Below the pieces are notes generated by a model. The model searched no databases, was not told the DNA's origin, and saw only the letters and a list, made by a program, of their open reading frames with translations. Of a stretch of DNA of 42,326 bases, positions 40,027 to 42,326 are shown piece by piece. Numbering within the stretch: position 1 is the stretch's first letter; every line of letters begins with the position of its first letter. A program made the position numbers and the translations under genes. Source of the stretch: Oscillospiraceae bacterium (GTDB lineage: Bacteria; Bacillota_A; Clostridia; Oscillospirales; CAG-272); contig SVRU01000013.1 of assembly GCA_015064665.1 (NCBI GenBank), positions 1-42,326 on the forward strand, written 5' to 3'.

Positions 40027-42326
40027 TTACTCAAACTGGAAGGTGGATGAAATCTTGTGGTTGGTATAAAACGTACCGATGAAATAGTCGTCTTCACCCT
40101 CGCCGTAGATAAACTTGGTGCGGCCGAAGAAACCGCCCATATTATCGGGAGTGCTTTCGTCTCTGTACCATCCGCCGTCGCTTATACCCTTATCTGCAGT
40201 GTAGGGTATGACGTATCTGTAGCCGCCCTGACCGTCAACGCCGTCGTTGTTGATTATTTTAATGAAGCTCGGTGGCTTAACTGGGTTGAGATTGATCGTA
40301 AGGTTCGGGTGATAAACGCCGCGTCTTTCGTCGTAGGTCTCGCTCTTCTGATCAGCGCTTCCGCCCCAGGTGTTTCTTTTGTCCATCTCCATGCTGGTGT
40401 TTCCGACCCTTCCGTCGCCGTCAAGGTCGCATGGGGGATCAATGAATCCGTCAAGGTCGAAGTCGCCTCTCGGCTCGTCAATATATCCGTCGCCGTCAAA
40501 GTCTGCGTAGTCGAAAATTGAAGTAACACCGATATCACCGGTCAGATGCATTTTGTTATTATAGCTCTTCATAAGCTGTATGGTAAACGATTGGATAGGC
40601 GCGCCTTTTTTCGTGCTGTAAATATCGAAGTTATCAAAAGTAAGGTTCGGGAAAGCACAGGTGTAGCCGTAATACCAGTTACTGAAGGTATAATGCGCAA
40701 GAGTAAGTGTGGGAGATTCTGTTCCTAGGTCGTAAAGATGCGCTCTCGTATCCTTAACCGAGATGTGACCGTCCCAGTGATAGCCGTAGTCGGAACGGAG
40801 GTAAAGGAAAGGAGTCGTCGTTCCGTACTGATACCAATCAACGTCTTCGATTATAAGGTCTCCGACACCCGTAAGCTCCATGCCGTTGATCTCTGTTCTG
40901 ATGATTTTTCCGTGATAAAGACCTGCGTGAGCATCAAAACGTGAAATCTTGGAGTCTATGTATTCCATGTTCTTGCAGTAGTTAGTGCCGCCGATACCCC
41001 AGTGCATTGAAATGGATTTGCCGTTAACGTATGCCGAGCTTGTGCTTGGAAGCGATCCGTCAACGTATTCCGTGTGTCCTGTCATTATACCTGTTTCAGC
41101 ATCAACCGTTACCCAGAAGTTTGACTGAATGCAGTGATCAAGAACAATTTTGTTTACGCAGGTAGCTCTGAAGTTATACGAGCTTCCGCCATACGACTGT
41201 CTGCCGGGGATAATACAGTTCTGGAATGTTACGTGATCGGCGTTGGTTGCCTCGTAAAGTCCGTTTGCCGAAGGACCTACCTGACCGTTTGAACGCTCAA
41301 GAAGGTTAAATCCGCCGGTTACAACGTGGTTTATATCATGAACGGTAGTGTAGGAACGGTAAACGTTAATACCTCTCTGAACGTAGCCGCCTACGAATGC
41401 ACCGTCAACCATATGATTTACTCTCGAGTCCCTTGTTTCGACCGTTCCGTTACCGAAGGTTATTGCGGTCGAGGGGTCAAGCTTATATACGTTCATGTAG
41501 GAGATGTTTGTGTATTCAAACATTATAGGCGTTTCTTCACTTACGTTGCCGTCCTTATCTATTATGATAAGCTCGTGCATAGAAGAACCGGAGTGAGCGC
41601 TGTACGGACCGCGGCGTCTGAATACCTTGTGCTCGGAGTTAACGGGAACTATCATAAGAGAACCGTCCCAACCGTCAACCTTAAAGTTGATTTTGGTAGT
41701 TCCGGGATGAAGTCCGTCCGCAACGATAGGGTTAAGGAGAGTCTTGTCCGTGACCTTGACCTCTTTATGCTCCTCTTCCGGAAGAATGTGGAATATATCA
41801 TAGCTTGCAAGCTCTCTGTTAACGTGAGTCTTGACAAGCGCAACGTTGGTATCGTCGATTATAATTCGCGCTCCCTGCCAGTCGGTAGTCGTGCGAACGG
41901 GGATCGAAACGACCTGTTCGGTAAATCCTATCTGCATACGTGTGTTAGAGATATAATACTTAGAGGTAGGCTTGCCCTTTACCGTCTGACCGCTTATGTT
42001 GGCAAATACGTGAGTGTTGTACATAGCCTCAAAGTCGTCGGTCCTTCCGTCGCCCTTAGCTCCGAAATCCTCGTAGTAAACTACGCTTATATCCTGCTTA
42101 TAAATCTCGCCCTTAAAATCAAGCTCGCCCTTGCCGATAATTATATTATTGGCGATAAAGCGGTTCGTCGCTCTTTCAATCATATTGTCGTAAGCGCACT
42201 CAACGACAAGCTGCGTGCCTTGAGCCGAAATCTTAAAGCTTCCGTCGCCCTCAACCTTGGGAATATTTTTAAGAATAAAAGACTTTTCGGTAGCATTTTC
42301 AAGGTCAACGATCTCGAACCAATAGC
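40027..42326 (-). CDS. tenth beta-helix paralogue with N-terminal extension, cut by the right edge
   Basis: At least 766 residues are in the window and the frame stays open through base 42326, so the ATG at 42183 is internal and the true start is off-window. The first 90 or so visible residues are not beta-helix; they read like the end of an alpha/beta domain (FKISAQGTQLVVECAYD, then ERATNRFIANNIIIGKG), perhaps of the kind that precedes glycosidase domains, which is a weak impression. Then comes the class C order: YYEDFGAKGDGRTDDFEA, VPVNSEHKVFRRRGPY, WGIGGTNYCKNMEY, SRFDAHAGLYHG, YLRSDYGYHWDG, SNWYYGYTCAFPN. Three acidic loops follow (DFDGDGYIDE, DFDLDGFIDP, DLDGDGRVGN), then PPSFIKIINN and GGFFGRTKFIYGEGEDDYFIG. 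Unlike the array members it is part of a larger multidomain protein. Whether it has a signal peptide cannot be seen. Confidence 0.8.
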   Translation of the reverse strand, partial: YWFEIVDLENATEKSFILKNIPKVEGDGSFKISAQGTQLVVECAYDNMIERATNRFIANNIIIGKGELDFKGEIYKQDISVVYYEDFGAKGDGRTDDFEAMYNTHVFANISGQTVKGKPTSKYYISNTRMQIGFTEQVVSIPVRTTTDWQGARIIIDDTNVALVKTHVNRELASYDIFHILPEEEHKEVKVTDKTLLNPIVADGLHPGTTKINFKVDGWDGSLMIVPVNSEHKVFRRRGPYSAHSGSSMHELIIIDKDGNVSEETPIMFEYTNISYMNVYKLDPSTAITFGNGTVETRDSRVNHMVDGAFVGGYVQRGINVYRSYTTVHDINHVVTGGFNLLERSNGQVGPSANGLYEATNADHVTFQNCIIPGRQSYGGSSYNFRATCVNKIVLDHCIQSNFWVTVDAETGIMTGHTEYVDGSLPSTSSAYVNGKSISMHWGIGGTNYCKNMEYIDSKISRFDAHAGLYHGKIIRTEINGMELTGVGDLIIEDVDWYQYGTTTPFLYLRSDYGYHWDGHISVKDTRAHLYDLGTESPTLTLAHYTFSNWYYGYTCAFPNLTFDNFDIYSTKKGAPIQSFTIQLMKSYNNKMHLTGDIGVTSIFDYADFDGDGYIDEPRGDFDLDGFIDPPCDLDGDGRVGNTSMEMDKRNTWGGSADQKSETYDERRGVYHPNLTINLNPVKPPSFIKIINNDGVDGQGGYRYVIPYTADKGISDGGWYRDESTPDNMGGFFGRTKFIYGEGEDDYFIGTFYTNHKISSTFQFE

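Overview
The window looks like a chromosomal segment of a gut-type Clostridia (Bacillota), probably an uncultured Oscillospirales- or Christensenellales-like lineage. The supporting signs are a type III glutamine synthetase, recA followed by recX, AzlC/AzlD, a DUF6062-type protein, strong Shine-Dalgarno sites, sigma-A type promoters with 17-base spacers, and Clostridia-style Rhs remnants. The placement is an inference from gene content; no rRNA, tRNA or CRISPR array was seen.

Layout. (1) 1-2100 is an accessory patch. It holds an Rhs polymorphic-toxin gene that enters from the left edge and is broken by two small palindrome-rich insertions, a variable C-terminal toxin-like domain, an overlapping membrane protein that is a candidate immunity partner, and two tiny translationally coupled ORFs. 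(2) 2145-20501 is the striking part: nine complete tandem paralogues, about 550-720 residues each, all on the + strand. Each starts directly with a pectate-lyase-3-like beta-helix N-cap and none has a signal peptide. They form two transcription units: genes 1-2 with their own promoter and a perfect terminator, and genes 3-9 as a 14.3-kb unit with a near-identical copy of the same promoter and a bidirectional terminator at the end. The proteins fall into three length classes: A without a calcium-loop module, B with one DxDGDG loop, and C with two or three. The order is B-A-B-C-C-C-A-C-C. (3) 20539-34310 is ordinary housekeeping: an OGG-type glycosylase, a DUF6062-type protein, a YhaN-like ATPase, a ribokinase-like kinase, a lipase-like hydrolase, miaA, a galactokinase-like kinase, recA, recX, an ABC exporter, azlC, azlD and a Cof-type phosphatase. 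(4) 34358-39614 holds a GH78-like glycosidase downstream of glutamine synthetase III on the - strand, and a divergent exonuclease with a zinc ribbon. (5) 39642-42326 holds a 38-residue peptide gene with its own promoter and terminator, then a tenth beta-helix paralogue on the - strand. The tenth ORF stays open through the right edge and carries an extra N-terminal domain the nine array members lack.

The candidate undescribed system is the beta-helix array with its duplicated control region. I see no GH28 or known polysaccharide-lyase active-site signature, but a block around W-G-I-G-G-T-N-[YF]-C-K-N and R-[FY]-D-A-H is kept in almost every copy. That fits a family of glycan-active or glycan-binding proteins that diversified by tandem duplication. 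Function, substrate and location are not established by the sequence. The nearby sugar kinases and the GH78-like enzyme are compatible with a glycan theme, but they sit in separate operons and do not prove a link.
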